DNA from: Malurus cyaneus samueli
Lineage: Eukaryota; Chordata; Aves; Passeriformes; Maluridae
Direction of reading: 5' to 3'
Length of the DNA: 64,000 bases
NCBI GenBank assembly: GCA_009741485.1
Contig: CM019236.1
Coordinates: 65,994,255 to 66,058,254, forward strand
Shown here: positions 36,501-51,500 of the stretch, in pieces
Position numbering within the stretch: the stretch's first letter is position 1
Layout: each line of letters opens with the position of its first letter
The notes under the pieces: model-generated
Seen by the model: the letters and a program-made list of their open reading frames with translations, nothing else
Told to the model about the DNA's origin: nothing
The model's database searches: none
Made by a program: the position numbers and the translations under genes

Positions 36501-39500
36501 CCTGGTTACACTCTGAGATGCAAAATGTTCATTAAACCTCAGCCTTGACAAACTGCACCTGGACTAAGCCTCTATTGAGCGTATCAGAAACACTGTCTGT
36601 TCCCAAGACATAGCAGGTGCCTAACAAGCACATGTTTTTTAATGAACAGCCTTGGAAACTTTCTTTGCTTGCTTGAATAACAACCCAAGTGGTTGTTATA
36701 TATTTTTCTTACTGAACCTTCAAAGACAGTTACTGACTGAAGTTGCGGCTGGGATGGAAATTTATCATAACTAAAACCCACTGTCTGGGGACTCTCCAAA
36801 TAAAAGTGAGAGCTTTTTGAGTTCTCAGTTCTCAGAAAATAAGGGGGTAATGTGTATGTCTCAAACACTGATAACAGATGGCCATGGAGGCAGCCAAGGA
36901 CTGTTGGCAATAACAGACAAGAATTGTTGGTTAACCAGGCTGTTCGCATTGATCACAAGCCCATGAGATGTCCAGAGTCCTGGGCTTGGGGGAGTATTTT
37001 TTATTGGGCATTTTTCTGTGACAATCAACCACAACAAAGCACAGGAAATGGACATGGACTATCGGGTGGGATCAAAACTACCCAAGACCCCTGAAGTCCT
37101 CCAATTCATTTCCAGAAAGGTCTAAAGGAATGGACTGCACATGATGATTAATTTACATAGAAAGTGAGAAACTCATCTTTGGGTGGGGGGGGGTGGAATC
37201 TGCCAATAAAAAGATACTCCCCAAGCCCAGGACTCTGGACATCTCATGGGCTGGTGGATCAATGCTGAAACCAGGACCAACATGCCATCAGCTGGATTGA
37301 TGCTGGAATCTGGAATGGTGACATCTTTCTAGCTCTTCCTTTTTCCTTGGAAAAGGAACTCAAATTCATGTGTTCCTAAGTGCACAGCAGCTTGCACTAT
37401 GTACAGCAGCTGCCATCTCTTCCTGTGATAATTCTGGAAGACTAATAAAACTTCTTTAGAAGACATTTTTATTTTTTTGTAAGTATGGAAGCCAGGGCTG
37501 CCAGCCCTTTTCTCTTTCCCCTGCTTCAGGGACATAAAATTAATCTGCCTGCAGAGATCACAGAAGTGATGCTTTGGGTTCTCCTCAGCTTATTTAGCAG
37601 ATGAAAAAGAAAGCTCTAGCTGATTAAATATGAACTAGATATAAATATCTATACAATATATATAAAATATACATATATTAAAAAATATAAAACCCATATA
37701 ATTAAAAAAAACCCCAAACCCCAAACAAAAATAAACCAAAAGCAAAAGTAAAAGATGAAGAGCAGAAAAATAAACAAAAAAACCCAAAATCAAGCAAAAA
37801 GATCAAAAAAAAAAAAATATAAAAATATATATGAGAAATAGGTAGGGAGATGGGCGTAACAAATAAACCACCAAGCCAAACCAGTCACAACAGGAGTTTT
37901 TTCAGTAGCAGAGGAATGAACAAGTGAATATAGAGACACTTGCACAGGATGCTTGAAGTTCAGTGAAGGGAGGAAACACCCAGATCTCAATAGACTTCTA
38001 GAAAATGAAAAACACTGTCTGTGCTGATTCCATTCTCCTGCCTCCTCACATTGTACCTGTTTTATTTTTCTTGTACCATGGTTTGATTCTTCAGCTTTAT
38101 GCAAAACACAGCTATTACTAAGCAAATAACCTGTGTTTTATGTTCAGCAGGCCATATTATCATGCATATTAGAATCAGCAAGAGACTTCTCAAAAAACTG
38201 TGCACAGCACTGTTATTAAGCAATGCTGGATATGCACGGTTACACTTCTTGAATTATGCTCATGTTACTCCCAGCTGACAGACAAAGGAAAGGTAAGTGA
38301 CAGCAATTTTAGTTCTAGAAGGTAACTTCAGTCAGAGAACTGGGCTGAAATTGGACTATAGGCTGAAATGACCAAACTTTCTTGACCTCATGGTTCAGAA
38401 ATAGTTCCACATCCTGGCTCCACCTGACATCTTCCCATGTGAGAAGTGCAGGCCCCTTGCAGGCACTCTTGGAAGAGCAGAACTCAGAAACACTGAGCTA
38501 CTTGGGGCTTACGTGCAGAAAGGAAAAACAGCATTCCCCTTCAGCTGTAGGAGTCACCCTGTTGTAGAAGATTTGCCTTCCTAGGAAACAAGGGAAGTTG
38601 GGCAGGGAAAGTCCATGAAAGGATGTAATTAGCTTAGGACAGAACCAAGACTAATCCTGACCCTGGAACTTCCACTGAAGAATTTATTGTAATGCGAACA
38701 GATGCTACAACCATGCAGAGTTTATTGTGAACTGTATCTCACACATGGTTGCATGCTGTTCAGAAGTAATGCACAAAATTTCAGTGCACAAAATGTTACA
38801 GGCTTTCCAAACAATTCCCAGCAAATCCTGGTCAAAGGAGTTGCAGTTTATTCCTCCATCATTATTCACCCAACATTCAGTGCAAACAGGAAATTGAAGC
38901 AATAGTTAGGTCATTTTAGAAGCAATAATGTGGTGTTTCATCGTCTGCTACCAAGAGCACAGGGTAAAATATTCAGTAAATATCCAGTCTTTAATAACTT
39001 TAAGGCTTTTCTTACATACTGATGGCCTACAGACTGACACTACTCTGAGTCAAGCTATAGGGGGAGAAAATAACTAGGTTAATGCATTAACCTATAATGC
39101 AACCACATTAAGTCCTGGGATCTTTATGGCAAAATCACCAAGGGTTTCTGCATTGTTAGTAAGTTTCTTGGATCAGTTTTCAAGTTCAAAATCACAGAAA
39201 CTTTAGCCAGAGAACACAAAGGAGAAATTGATCTGTTTCATTAGACTTTGTAAGAGTTTTCTCCCTCAGTGCATGGCAGTGTCACCTTGTCAGCATGTCA
39301 GCTGGGGTGCATTTCTCTGTGATAATAACAAATTTCTGGCATTGACTTTTATTATAACCTTCTTTGCAACATGAGTTCAGGTCCTAAACAAGGAGAGCAA
39401 AATTCACCCTGAGTTCAGACTCCCATTGAAATGCACAATTTAAATTTCAAATGTTCAGCAACATAGGGCACGTGAACAAATGTAGTGATCCAGAAACTGT

Positions 39501-42500
39501 TTAAGGATCAGCTTCATTTTAATGCTCGTGAGACAGGGACAGGGAGAAGAAAGATTGAATGAGAAAACCAGCAGCAAAGACAAGTTTAGGAACTCTTGTG
39601 TCCACACGCAGTACCTCAAAAGCAATGAGCATTGCATTTGCTTATACCAGGATTGATAAAAGGGAGAGAGAAGGGGATCTTCCCAGCTGTCCCCAAAACA
39701 AGCCTCTTTCTCCAAAAATCTATCATAAGCAAAATGCCTGTCCAGATGTGCATACAGAAACCTCTCACAGTCATCACTGGCACCCACCGTGGCGTATAAA
39801 GCTGAGTAGATGCTCAAAGCAGCGTGTTTGGATGGAAAGGATCTCCTGGCCTTTTCGATCACCTCCACATCCCCCGTGCAGATGTTGCCGTTGTTTATGA
39901 ACTGGTGGTGGGCCCGACAGTCATTTCCAGTGTAGTTGGGTTTGCACACGGTCAGGAAGTAGGGAGCCAAGTTCCCTGTCACAACCTGGCCAGCATTTAC
40001 AAAGATGTCAGTGGCAAAAAGTCCAAATGCAAAAACTCCTGTGAGGAAGGGTAAAAACAGTGATTATTCAAACAGGTTTATAGAATATCATAGTATCTGA
40101 GAGGGAGAGGCATAATGAGACTAGTATAATGTATTTATTTAAAAATGTAATTATAACAAAAAAAAATGGGGTCCCTGAGCCTGAAAGAGCAGTGTAGTGC
40201 TGAGACACAATACTTCCCTTATCTAACATAACTACCTAGGGTCAAGTAGCTTTTGGATTTTGACTATTCACCATCTTGAAGTTGAAAATTACAGTCCTGA
40301 CCTAGCAATACTTGGTGTATACTTTTGGAAGCAACCCAATACTTTGCTTTGGAAGACAGCTGCAATTCAGCTCATGTCACCACGAGCACATAACCACCAT
40401 CCTACAAGATGAAATATTCACTTGAATAAGCAGGAACTTTTCCAGGGTTATGAAGCATCTCTTGATCAACACTGCAATTGTCAGATCCTTCACTGACTCC
40501 CCTTCAGTGTTATCAATACCTGTTACAACTGCTATGAACATACAAGAGGACCATTCAGATGAATGTAATGATTACATACCAAAGGTACAGAATAGCAGGT
40601 ATGTAAAATTACCAAACCCAAATGTTCTGACAGATTAAATCAGCTCTCCTTCTGCCCTTCTCATCACTAAGATTGAGCAAAGTGTCACAAAAACTTAGAA
40701 CAAATAAATATTGGCTTCTGATGTGGGAACATTGAGGATCATGCATTTTTGCTTTTTCCCTTCCATATCTCTGTAAGCAAAAGTCACTTGAATTATGAAT
40801 TAGCTGAGATTGTTAGGTATTTAAATATGATGAAGAGCTGGAACTCCAGGGAAATCATCTTTGGAAAGCTGTGATAAAATCTTAATAGCTGGCATTGCCA
40901 TGATTGTAACTGCTTATCTATACTGAGTTAGAAGAACAAAAAAAGGCTGCTCTAGTCTGAGATACAAAAAATATGAGGGACTCAGAAAAATAATGCACCA
41001 TGTACAGACAGTAACATAAAATAAAACTGTATCTAAAATGGATTTGTACAAGTGTAGATGGACCTGCCTGTGACCATCAGTAAGGGAGATGGTTTGGTGT
41101 CAGATCCCTTACTGGGGTGATGATGGGAAAAGCCCTGCCCTTGGAAGGGCTGTAGGACTCTACAACTGTTTGTCCTCACCACCCTTCCCCAAGGTGAGCC
41201 AGGAGCACCACGGCAGTGAAGATGATTCTGGAGGCTGAGTGTATTACTATGCTTCATGTAAATTTATTTTTGTTTATTATTAATGAACTAGTCAGTGATC
41301 ATGGATTAAAAAAGCCAGTGGTGGCCAAAGAAGGAGGCTGCCCTCCTCTGGTTCTAGGCTGCAAGACTGGCCCCTTCTTTTCACCAGTGTGACAGTTTTC
41401 CTCCCATTTATCTTGCTGACTGTATTTAAATGGAGAGAGCACTGACACTGCTCCTTTATTTCCTTAATCCCTCTGGTAATATTTTATGTCCATGATTTTC
41501 CACAACCATCACGATGTCTCACCAATGTCAGTCAATACACAAGCAAGTTCAAAGGAAAAAGGCAGAAGGGTATATTTTCAGCCTGGTGAAACAGCTGAAA
41601 TTATGACAGAGATTAATCTTGTTTTATATAAAGCACTCAGTCAAAATTTAACTTTTTTTTTGGCACAAGTTGCTTTAAATAGCAACTTTCTGATGTGCTG
41701 TGCAAATTACAGGCAGTGCAGTAAGGGTTATTACCCAGCCTTTTACAACAGTTAGAGGAAATTTAAGTGTCAAGCAGTCTGGCTCTTCATTATCTAAGTA
41801 CAAGCCAAGAACTGATGTGTTTCAGAAAAAGTTCATGAGCTACACAAAACTACTTCAATCTCTAGGAAGTGCACAGGTATAAAGGTGCTTTTCTCCATTA
41901 AAAAAAGAGAAGTTTCAATACCTGCATTTTATTAATATTTGGTAGCAGAAAATGCTGGTCCAGACTTAGCTGCCGGGGCTTGCAGTAATCTGGAGAAGAG
42001 CAGAGCAAGCCATGGCTGAAACCTTTATCACATTCTAAGTGGTGCAATGTGGCTGCTGTAATTCCTCTCTCACAGTTCTGCCAAGCTGTGCCCTGTGACA
42101 ATCACAGCTATGTGCAGCGATGTTCGGCTGGCAGGGATGTGACTCTTGCAGGCTGATTACACATTGTGTCCCTGGAGACGTGGAGCAAGGGTTGGCTGTC
42201 ATTGATTTAAAGGCTGTAATGCCAGCATGCCTGGGCAGTGGCGGACAGTCCCCTGATGGTTTTTGTACCTCAGGAATCCATCTGTTCAATGGATTTGTTC
42301 AATGACCTACAGCAGCTAAACTAACTGACCAGAGCACAAAAATGCAGTGATGTGATTGCTGGCTTTTTAGAGGCAGAGAAATTGCTCTGAAAGGCTTCAT
42401 GGGAAGGACAACTAGCTCCAGTCCTTCAGGGTCATACAGCTCATGTCTGTGATACAATACCAGAGAGAGAGAGAATGGGAAAAGATTGCCTCTGCCAGAC

Positions 42501-45500
42501 TTTGGCACTGTAGTGGGAGGTGGTGTCACCCTGCTCAGCAGCAGGTGCATTATTTTGGTGTGCTCACTCTGGGCCAGAAAACCTGGGAATGAACTGTAGG
42601 GCAGAACTTAGCATATGCTGAGAAAAGATGGGAACAGTGCAAGCCACATGGGAAGCAGACCTACAGCTGCTCACTAGCAGAAAAGATGAAGGTTAATTAC
42701 AATTATATAAAGCAAATCTTTCCCCTCAGCCACACGTCACATAGTCTGGCTGCAAAAAGAGGCCTCAAAGAAGGAGCAGAAGCTATGTCTGGAAAGGCCT
42801 CCTGACTTTTTCTCAGTGTCCTGACTCTTAGCTGTGTTTGTGTGTCTCAGGAGCAGCCAGAAAGAGGAGTCTAGAAGACAAAACAATAAGCAGAATGTGG
42901 CTGTGAGAGCTACTAGCTTAAGTCAGAAATGAGAGTCAGTTGTACCCCCTGATACCCTCTCAAGCTACTCCAGAGTCCAAGAATACAATGATCAGATTTA
43001 AACATGTCTTTACCTCCAGTGAGAAAGACCTTAGACAAATTAAATGCCCAAACAAAAAATGGAAAAACAAAAGTTCAGTTGAAAAATGTTGAGGACAGAC
43101 AAAGTGAAGCTTGACCTTCCAGCTCCATCTCCTCTGAACTAACACTTGCCTTGGCAGAAAAGTCTAAGTATTTAGCAGCTTCAATTTTGAATGCTTCATT
43201 TTTAATTTCTCCACTTACACATCCCTCTAAATGACTGACAAAAAGTCCTTCATGAACCCCTGACTTCTGGGCTCTTATCCCCATCCTACAGACATGTTCC
43301 ATCTCCTGTCAAGCTCCTTGTGTGGCTGTTCATCAGTGTTGCCACTTCCAGCTCTACTGCTTCTGCTAACAGAGATATCTGCTCTGAAGAAGAATCCAGC
43401 TCTTGTCACTCACTATAGCCTCAGTACAACCCTCTGTCCTCCCTGCAGTTCGGGCTCAAGCTCTCCCACCCTGAATCTATCCAAGATCAGTCACTGTAGC
43501 TGCTTGTTGACTCCATGGAAACTCTCACTATTAGAGGCATTTAAAATGCCAGTGATTTGAAGAAAACTCCAAACCACCACCACAACAAAAATCAACAAAA
43601 ACCCCCTTGGGATTGTAAAAGAATAGCTGAAAAGACATTGGGAAGAGACAAGTGAGAAGCCAGTGGGTGGAAATAAGAATCAGGAGGTAGAAGGCTTTAT
43701 TACAGAAAAAACCTGAAACCCTTAAGTAAAAGGACAAGAGAAAGAATGCGTTGAAGAGTTCATGGGACATCAGAATCTGGGCTCTCCAGTAACGTATCAT
43801 ATTTTCATCATCAAGGATATTTTTTAGACACTCCTCTCAGTCAATTATCTGAATTTGTCACTCAACCTAATTTTCTCAGAAAAAGCTCATATTTCACATT
43901 TATACTTATACTTGCCTAACCCCTTTTCCACCCCTGTTTTAAAGGAAGATTAGAATTTCAGTGGAGACTGCTTCTGGAAGGAGTCAGGGCTCTATGGAAA
44001 TGCTGATCCTCAGCCCATCTCTGAATGTTTTGCTGTAAGAATCCTGTGCATCCAATAAAGCCACACATTTATAGTTCTNTGACTCAGATGCTGCTGAACC
44101 ACTCTTCAGTGGTACATCTTAAAGGAGACTTGTGTCATTAATCCATTTTGCAGCTGGAGAGATGGGGGTTGCAGGGGAATTTATTGTCCTGTTGCCATGG
44201 CATCAGGAATAGGCTCAGCATCAAGCTTCTGAGTGCTCATAACCTCATCCTGGGATTGGCTTTGATCTTCCACTGAAGACCCCACAAAGCTCCAGGGATC
44301 TACTACCTCTTGGGTCTGCCTGCTTCACCTGTGAGCGTCCCGCCTGGATCCTGCTCTTCCAGACGTAAGAAGGAAGACAGATGGTCTGACTATGCCAGAA
44401 AAAATTCAGTTCCCAGTGCAAAAGTACTCTGGAGGCTCAAGACTCCTCCTGAGACATGCACAGGATATCTTCCTTCCTCACTGCTTTCATCACCATCAGT
44501 TTTCATCGAGGCAGCTGCCAGCTCAGAGCCTGGCATCGAGGGAGGAGTAAGGGTTGGTTTGTCCCCAGCACAGCAACTTGTTTGTCACTGCGAAAGTTCT
44601 TCAGTGCTAAGATCTACTGTAGTTCAAGCTGCTGCAGCAGTTTTGGGGGCATCACCCCCAAAACCAGCTTGAGACCTAGGGAAAGGCAGCCAGTTAATAA
44701 CAGAACATGCACTGTTTCACAGTGAACTTCAGATGCAAGGCAGACAGAAGGGCAAGGTCAGGTAAGCTGTCTCCTGCAGCTGCCCAGGGAATTGACATCA
44801 GAGCTCTAGGGTGTATCTATTCTATTACAATAAACCTGATGTGTATATAAATCTTGTAAACCTTTATTTGCTGAACTAGAGTCTTAATTTGCTGAAAAAA
44901 AGCCCTAATTTCATTATTTAGCTGCCCACTGTGAGATGTCAATATGCTTTAGATTAAGCTGTCAACAGAAGCTGATCTGCACCATTCGTTAAGGGCAAAT
45001 TATGTGCATCCAAAGTAAAAGTCACTGGTAACGAGCTGATGGAAGGATCCTGCATTTCTAGATATCTCAACTAGAGAGGGGCTACTTGCATGTTATCAGG
45101 GCTTTGCAGATAGACAACTCAATCATGTGGATTAGAAACCTTATAAAATGAAATGCAACACAATACACACTGTAGTCACCCTGTCAGAGTGGGTCAGGGA
45201 GGTCTAAATCCCTGATCTGGGGGTATGATACCAGCTGTACATTAATAGATTAAAACCTTGAATGAAGCCATTCACTAAAGTATTTTATAACCTCTATTTG
45301 CAACACAAAGAATGAAATAGAACACAGAAGCAAATGCAAGGTGGAACGATGGTGGAACTAAACAAAGTGCTGAATGGGAAATTACAAGACATAATGAATA
45401 AATATACAAAAAGCCATGTGTGCTCAAGTTGGGAGACTGGGAGAAGAGGCAGAGGTCCAGGAAACAGCCACCTTTACCAATTAGTTTCCCAAAGGTTCAG

Positions 45501-48500
45501 CACATAAACAGCAAGTTTTGGCATCAGAAATTGATGGTAGAACTGCTGGGAAGGGTGGAAAGAGGGAGGAGCAGAGAGGATGTGCCTAAAAGTAAAGCAG
45601 TGCAGCAGCAATGTATTAGAAAAAACCCACTTTAAAGCAATTGCACAACACTAGTTTGACCTCAAAATCTTTAAAAAAAATGTCTGTGAAAGCAGCTGTA
45701 AAAGATAAAGAGGAAGATGGAACAAATTGCAGCATACATTAAAGTCTGATATTTCCAAGCTAAGCCAGCTTTTTTTCACTGATAAAGAAACTGATTTTCT
45801 AAATATAGAGAACATAGTAAGTTTCACCAATCTAGGCTGCAGTACAGACTTGATATACACTGCAGCAAGGTGAGAGGCAGTTCTTTGCCACAAAAGTAAA
45901 TGTCTGGTAACATGAAGGATTCATATCTGGGCCAGAAAGCAAGAAGACATTGTGGTTCTGCTTCATGTGGACAAAGAACCCGGGAGGGATTTCATACAAA
46001 GCTCAACATTCAGAATTATGACTAAACTCACAAGGGGAGGCTCTTAGAAACAGATATGTGGTGAGACCTTGAGGAAAACAAGGAGACAATCAACAGAAAG
46101 CACAGTAAACAAGATAGGAAAAAAACAGAAAAGAAACATGGGGCTTTGCCAGCATTTCAGAAAAGCTATAGTTTTTTGTTTGGCTCCACTTTCAAATTGC
46201 AAAAAAGTGCTCAATTCTGTATATATGAGGGAAAAGCAAGGGGACAGGAACTCAAATCTGGCAATCAAACCCAAAAGATACAATGGAGGTTGTATGACAA
46301 GGGTGCTTGTCCTCCACAGGACCAAAGACAGCTTGAAGTTTCCCTTATTGCCTCTCTTTCTTTTCAAAATAGAAATGAATGTTCAGTGAAATATCTATAG
46401 CTTCCTGCTTGTTTTGTGGAAAGCACCTTTAGGCTACTATTCTTAAAATCCCATCTCTTCCCAGCAACTTCTACTACAGAGTTAGGGAGTGGAAAAAAGT
46501 CTATTTGGTGTTTTAAAATTTGGGAACAGCAACTCTCAAAAGTTCTCCATTATGTGCCTTGCAAGATCAGACAGTAGTGTTCATTTTTCCTGACACATGA
46601 GCACTTAGACACCTAGACACATTGCAGGATTTTTCTCATTCTTTTTAGTAATATAAACTGCAAAGCCTTATAAGGCAATTTTCCAAGATGTTAACTTACA
46701 GCTTTTTGCAGATACTGATTAAGATTTGCTTAAACATCTGTGTACCAACAAGCTAGACTGCCTGCTATGGTGGAGAACTTACTTGGAAGAGAATTTCATT
46801 GATCAGCTCTGTAACCTTTGGCCTTAAAGTTTATCAAGAGAAGAAACACACAGAGAAATGCCTGCACAAGCAACCTGGTAGTCTCTGCACAGCCAAGAAT
46901 CCGGGAAGCCTCATTTTGGAATAAGCAGCTGTATGAAGCTAGCTTCCCTGGATCATTCAGCACAGGGTATAGCTGCCCAGTCCATGCCATGTTTTCACCA
47001 AGTGCAGGTGAAATGCAAAATTTGAAACATGAAGTTATCTTCAGTTCCTTTCATAAATTATTTCACCCAACAAATTGTACTTCTCTCATTTCTCTGCAGA
47101 GGCAGGGAAAGGTTTCAAAAGAAAAACAAGCAAATAGTGTAGTTTAAGACAAAGCAAAGACATTTCTAATAATATTAACTTTGTTTCTCTCAAGAAAACA
47201 AACACAGCTGCAAAGCCAAGATTCATTTCCCTAGCATAGTTTATATCCTGCTACTCTCTGAGGGTCCACTGTATCACTGCTACCCCCTTCTCTTCCACCA
47301 GAAGAGAAACAACAGCACAAATGTTTAAGAATAAAGCTAACTATAAGAAAACACACTGAGCAAGTGCTTGGCCTCAATGATCTAAGGACTTTTAGTGCTG
47401 ACCCCGCAGGCAAGAGTGTTTGATTGGGACTTTGCAACATGCCAAATGTGCTGGAACGTCAAAAAGCCCTGAGTAGTCCAGTGGACTCTGGTACCCTGCT
47501 TCTCTCTTAATGGCTGTCTGCTGTCCATCAATATACCTGCGAGGTTATGTGGAGTTCAAGGGTGTTTCACTTTTAACTGCATTTCTGCATCTTTTTGTTC
47601 CCACCAGCAGCACACACAGACCAGGCCCGAGTAACAAACCACAGGTGGTTTGCTTCCACCCCCATGGTGGCAGAAGGGATCTTTCATTCCCTACCTTCCA
47701 TGCATGAAGCAGAAGGCACAGAGGGAGGCAAGGGAGAAGGAAAACCATGAATCTGTCTCCTTTGCAGTATTCATTTGCTGATGGTGAATATGCTAACATG
47801 GGATAAAACCTTCAGCTCTGTGCTCTGAGAAAATACCCCTACTGGCAGCCAGGGATGAGCTCCATGGAAGCAACACAACGCTTGCCACAGCACAGCAGAC
47901 ATTTTCATTCCAGGTAAAGCTCAAAAATTCAGCAGTGACAGGGAAGAAATGCCCCAAATACATTGAGTTTTTTCCCCCGCATTGCTTCTTCCAAGCCAGA
48001 CTGTGAAAGGAGGCTTGGCTTGCTTTGAGAGGCAGCGTGTGAGGGTGTTTCACTTCTGAGAGTGCACAGGGAGGTAGTGCCATGATGCTCTGTGGGCAAA
48101 GCCCCTGGTGGTCAGTGGGGAGCCATCTGAGGAGCCACTGGCCCATTCCAGCAGCCAGACACCCCACCCCACGCATGAACTTGGGACTAATCAACAGCGT
48201 GAAGAAGGTAAAGCAGTTCGCAAGCACCATATAAAGCAACCTCCAAAGGTTTAATGATAGATTTTCATTTCTCAGCAATTAACTCAATGGAAGCTCTAAG
48301 AAAAAGCAAATACAATTAAAATAATAATATTACTTTGACGTAAGTTCTGGCTTTTTTTTTATGCTGTGCTCAGCTGAATGTTATGTGGCAGAGCTATGGA
48401 TTTTAAATTAGAGCCAAAAAGAAAAATGCCAAGTAGATGAGCTGGTGAGGACCAATTTGTAAGCAAAATGGGTAGCTTACATAAACTAGCAATGATGGAC

Positions 48501-51500
48501 TTATTCATATAAGGATTTGATTGCTATAACCTTTTTAAGGGTCTCAAAAAAGCATTAAGCTCAGCAGAATGTGACCTAAACCAACTCCAGCCAGCATGAT
48601 ATGGCAAATTTTGAAAGTTACCTTGGCAGTCCTGAGGGGACTATCCCTCTAAGGTGGAAGATGCCTGCAAAGATTTCACAGCTTAATTAATTTTGTGATG
48701 TACTTTGTCAGGGTGTTTCATTCTGGTTTGGTGCAAACAGGGCTCAAGCTTGCAGTGCACAGGATGCTTACCTATAAAACGTATTATTCTTCGAAGCAGT
48801 GGGTTCAGGTAACAGCACTCTCCAGTCAAAATAGTTTTCTCCTGAATAATGAGGGTTTCTCGGGTTGACTTTATGAAATACATGGATATCTCACCAATAA
48901 AAATCTGCCAGGAAAGGGAAAGAAGCAGAAGGTTAAAAATTACATGAGCAAACATTAAAACATGGGTGACTAGTTCCAGCCCACAGAAAGTGCTGCACAG
49001 AGCAGTGTTTTGGGGACTGTGCACTTACACCATGGGTCTACACTTACACAGCATGAACTGACACAGACCCAGCTATCACCCAGGGACAGGGGTCATTTTT
49101 GTACTCAGTGATGCAGAGACCCAGAGACCCAGACTGAAGTCAGTCATGCCGTTGGATTGTGGTGGTGCATTTCTCCCCCTTCCCCTGGCTGCACTCTGAG
49201 CTGAGAAGTGCTCATTAAGCTTTGTCCTTGATGAGTTGCACTCAGACTAAACCCCTATTGAGGTTATCAGAAACACTCTATGTTCCTGGGAGTTCCTGCT
49301 TCCTAATGAGCACCTGTATTTCCATGAACAGCCTTGGATTTTTTTTTTTCTTGTCTGAATAACAACTCAAGTGAAATAATATTTTTGTTGTTGAAGTTTC
49401 CAAAAGAGCTACCAACTAGAATTGCACCCAGGGTGGAAAGTTACCATAATCAAAACCCTTGCTCTTGTGACCCTCTAAACAAGGATCCAAAGTGAGACCT
49501 TTTTGAGCTCTCAATTCTCAGAAGATAAGGGGAGTAATGTGTATGTCTCAAACACTGATTAACTGGATGGCCACAGAGGCAACCAAGGACAGTTGGTAAT
49601 AACAGACAAGAATTGTTGGTAATAACCAAGGATTGTTGTTATTAAAATGTTATGAGAAACGACAAGATTTGACTAAATATTCTATTTATCAAAAATGAAC
49701 TCTCCACAGAACCACTGATCATGATTTTAGCTGTGCTGATGTATTACATATTTTTGTATGATCTGAACATTCATGCTTTCTATAAACATAATAGCTGCTT
49801 CCCATAGGAGTAGGATCATTATTTCTTAAACACTTAGAACTAATTTACTTCTGCTCTTTGAGGCCTATCTACTCTCACTAAAGTTGGACAGAATTTAATC
49901 ACAGGCTTTAGAGCCAATGATGGTCCAAGCAAGTATACTTGGAGTGGAAACATTAATACTTTGTAATTAAAGTCTTTAAAATTAAAAAAAAAAAACCTGC
50001 CTGAAGCAGAAGAAATGAACTTTTAAGGGGAAGCAATCAAAATTATTAATTTAATACATTATTACAGGAAAAATACAAGAAAAATCCATAGTGATAGGAA
50101 ACAGTCAGAGAAATACATAAGAAAAGTGTTTGTGTACACACACACAGAGGTCTGGCATAGACACCCAGAATTAGCATAAATGTCAAGGAAGTCACCTCAG
50201 TTCACTCTGACTGCTGGAATGGTGCGTTGTTTCAAGGGCAACAATTCATTCTTATGAAGCCAGATGAGCATCCTTATTGATTATTGACATTCAAGCCAAG
50301 TATGCTCAACCTCTTTATAATTCTACCCACTCATGGCGAGAGATGTAGAGCAGTAAAATGCATGTCGATAATGGCATCTGGAGGGGAGCCGATGCATGGG
50401 AGCTGCACTGAAATATTGCCTTTATCCTGTTTCACTCCATCTGCTCTTAACAGAATTGGCAAGCAGTTCAATAAGCTCAGCTCACTAACGACAGGGCTGG
50501 GAATTAAGAAAAAGACCATCTGCACTAAAGCAGTTTGAAAGTGACACTCTGTTTCAAACCGTTTATTATTTGAATTATTATAATGTTCAGAAGTTTGAAT
50601 TAATGCTTTGGCTCTCTGTCTGCCCAGGGCTGTCCAAACACTCTGAGAGACAATTCACACCCTGGGGGAATTCCACTCTGTGAAGACAGGGGCTACCTGA
50701 CTTTAAAAAACCCTGAACTTTTCAAATAAGAGAGACTTAGATATAAAACATACTAATAGCCCTCCTGCAACAATACATCCATCTTTAAACTTCCTTTCCA
50801 TCAGAAGTTAACGGAATATTTTTCTGCTTCAATTCCCATCTTTGTTTCTATAAGTCTAGCTGTCTGGCATACCCCTAGCAAGTCCCATGCGCATAGATTA
50901 GTTCCACTTAGATTTAGGAGTAAATTTTGCCAGGCTGTAAATCTGTTCAATTCCGTTCCACTGATTTAAACAGAGTTATCCCAGTTTTCCTACTGAATAA
51001 GAGTTCAAAATGGGATTTTTTTTAAGTGAATGTTGCCTTTGGTTTAATGAAGAGTTCAGATGTAATGCAATAAAGATGTGTCTGTGTGGAGATATAAAGT
51101 GATTAGGCTAGAGAATTCTTGTCATGTAATCTCTGGCACCGAATTTTAGTTGCTAAAATTTGTTTTCTTATATGCTTAATATAGGCTGTCTAGAAAGTCA
51201 GCCTTGCTGTTTCCTAAAAATTTAATGGGCAATTGAGCACCTGATTCTGAAAGCTAGTCTAACTGTGCAGTTGAATGTGGACTGAATAGCTCTCAAAGAA
51301 CTTGTATATTTTTTTTCTGTTCAGGTATTTCTGAAATCATGATTCTCATGATTTAAACACTAATGATCTGCAAGAGCAGGGTCTACATCCAGCCAAGATG
51401 CCCAGCTGGCCTCCCAGAATCAATCACGGGCACTACTGAGTACCTGAGCCCCTGCCAAAACAGAATCAGCACTCCAGGAATGGTTACGAATCAGTTCTAA

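Larger units (their letters stand above)
34010..39787 (-). other. PLPPR1 intron between 39788 and 34009
   Basis: This 5.8 kb intron contains an interspersed repeat (36437-36945), a long inverted repeat (36948-37262) and an A/T-rich low-complexity stretch (37640-37830). Confidence 0.6.
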
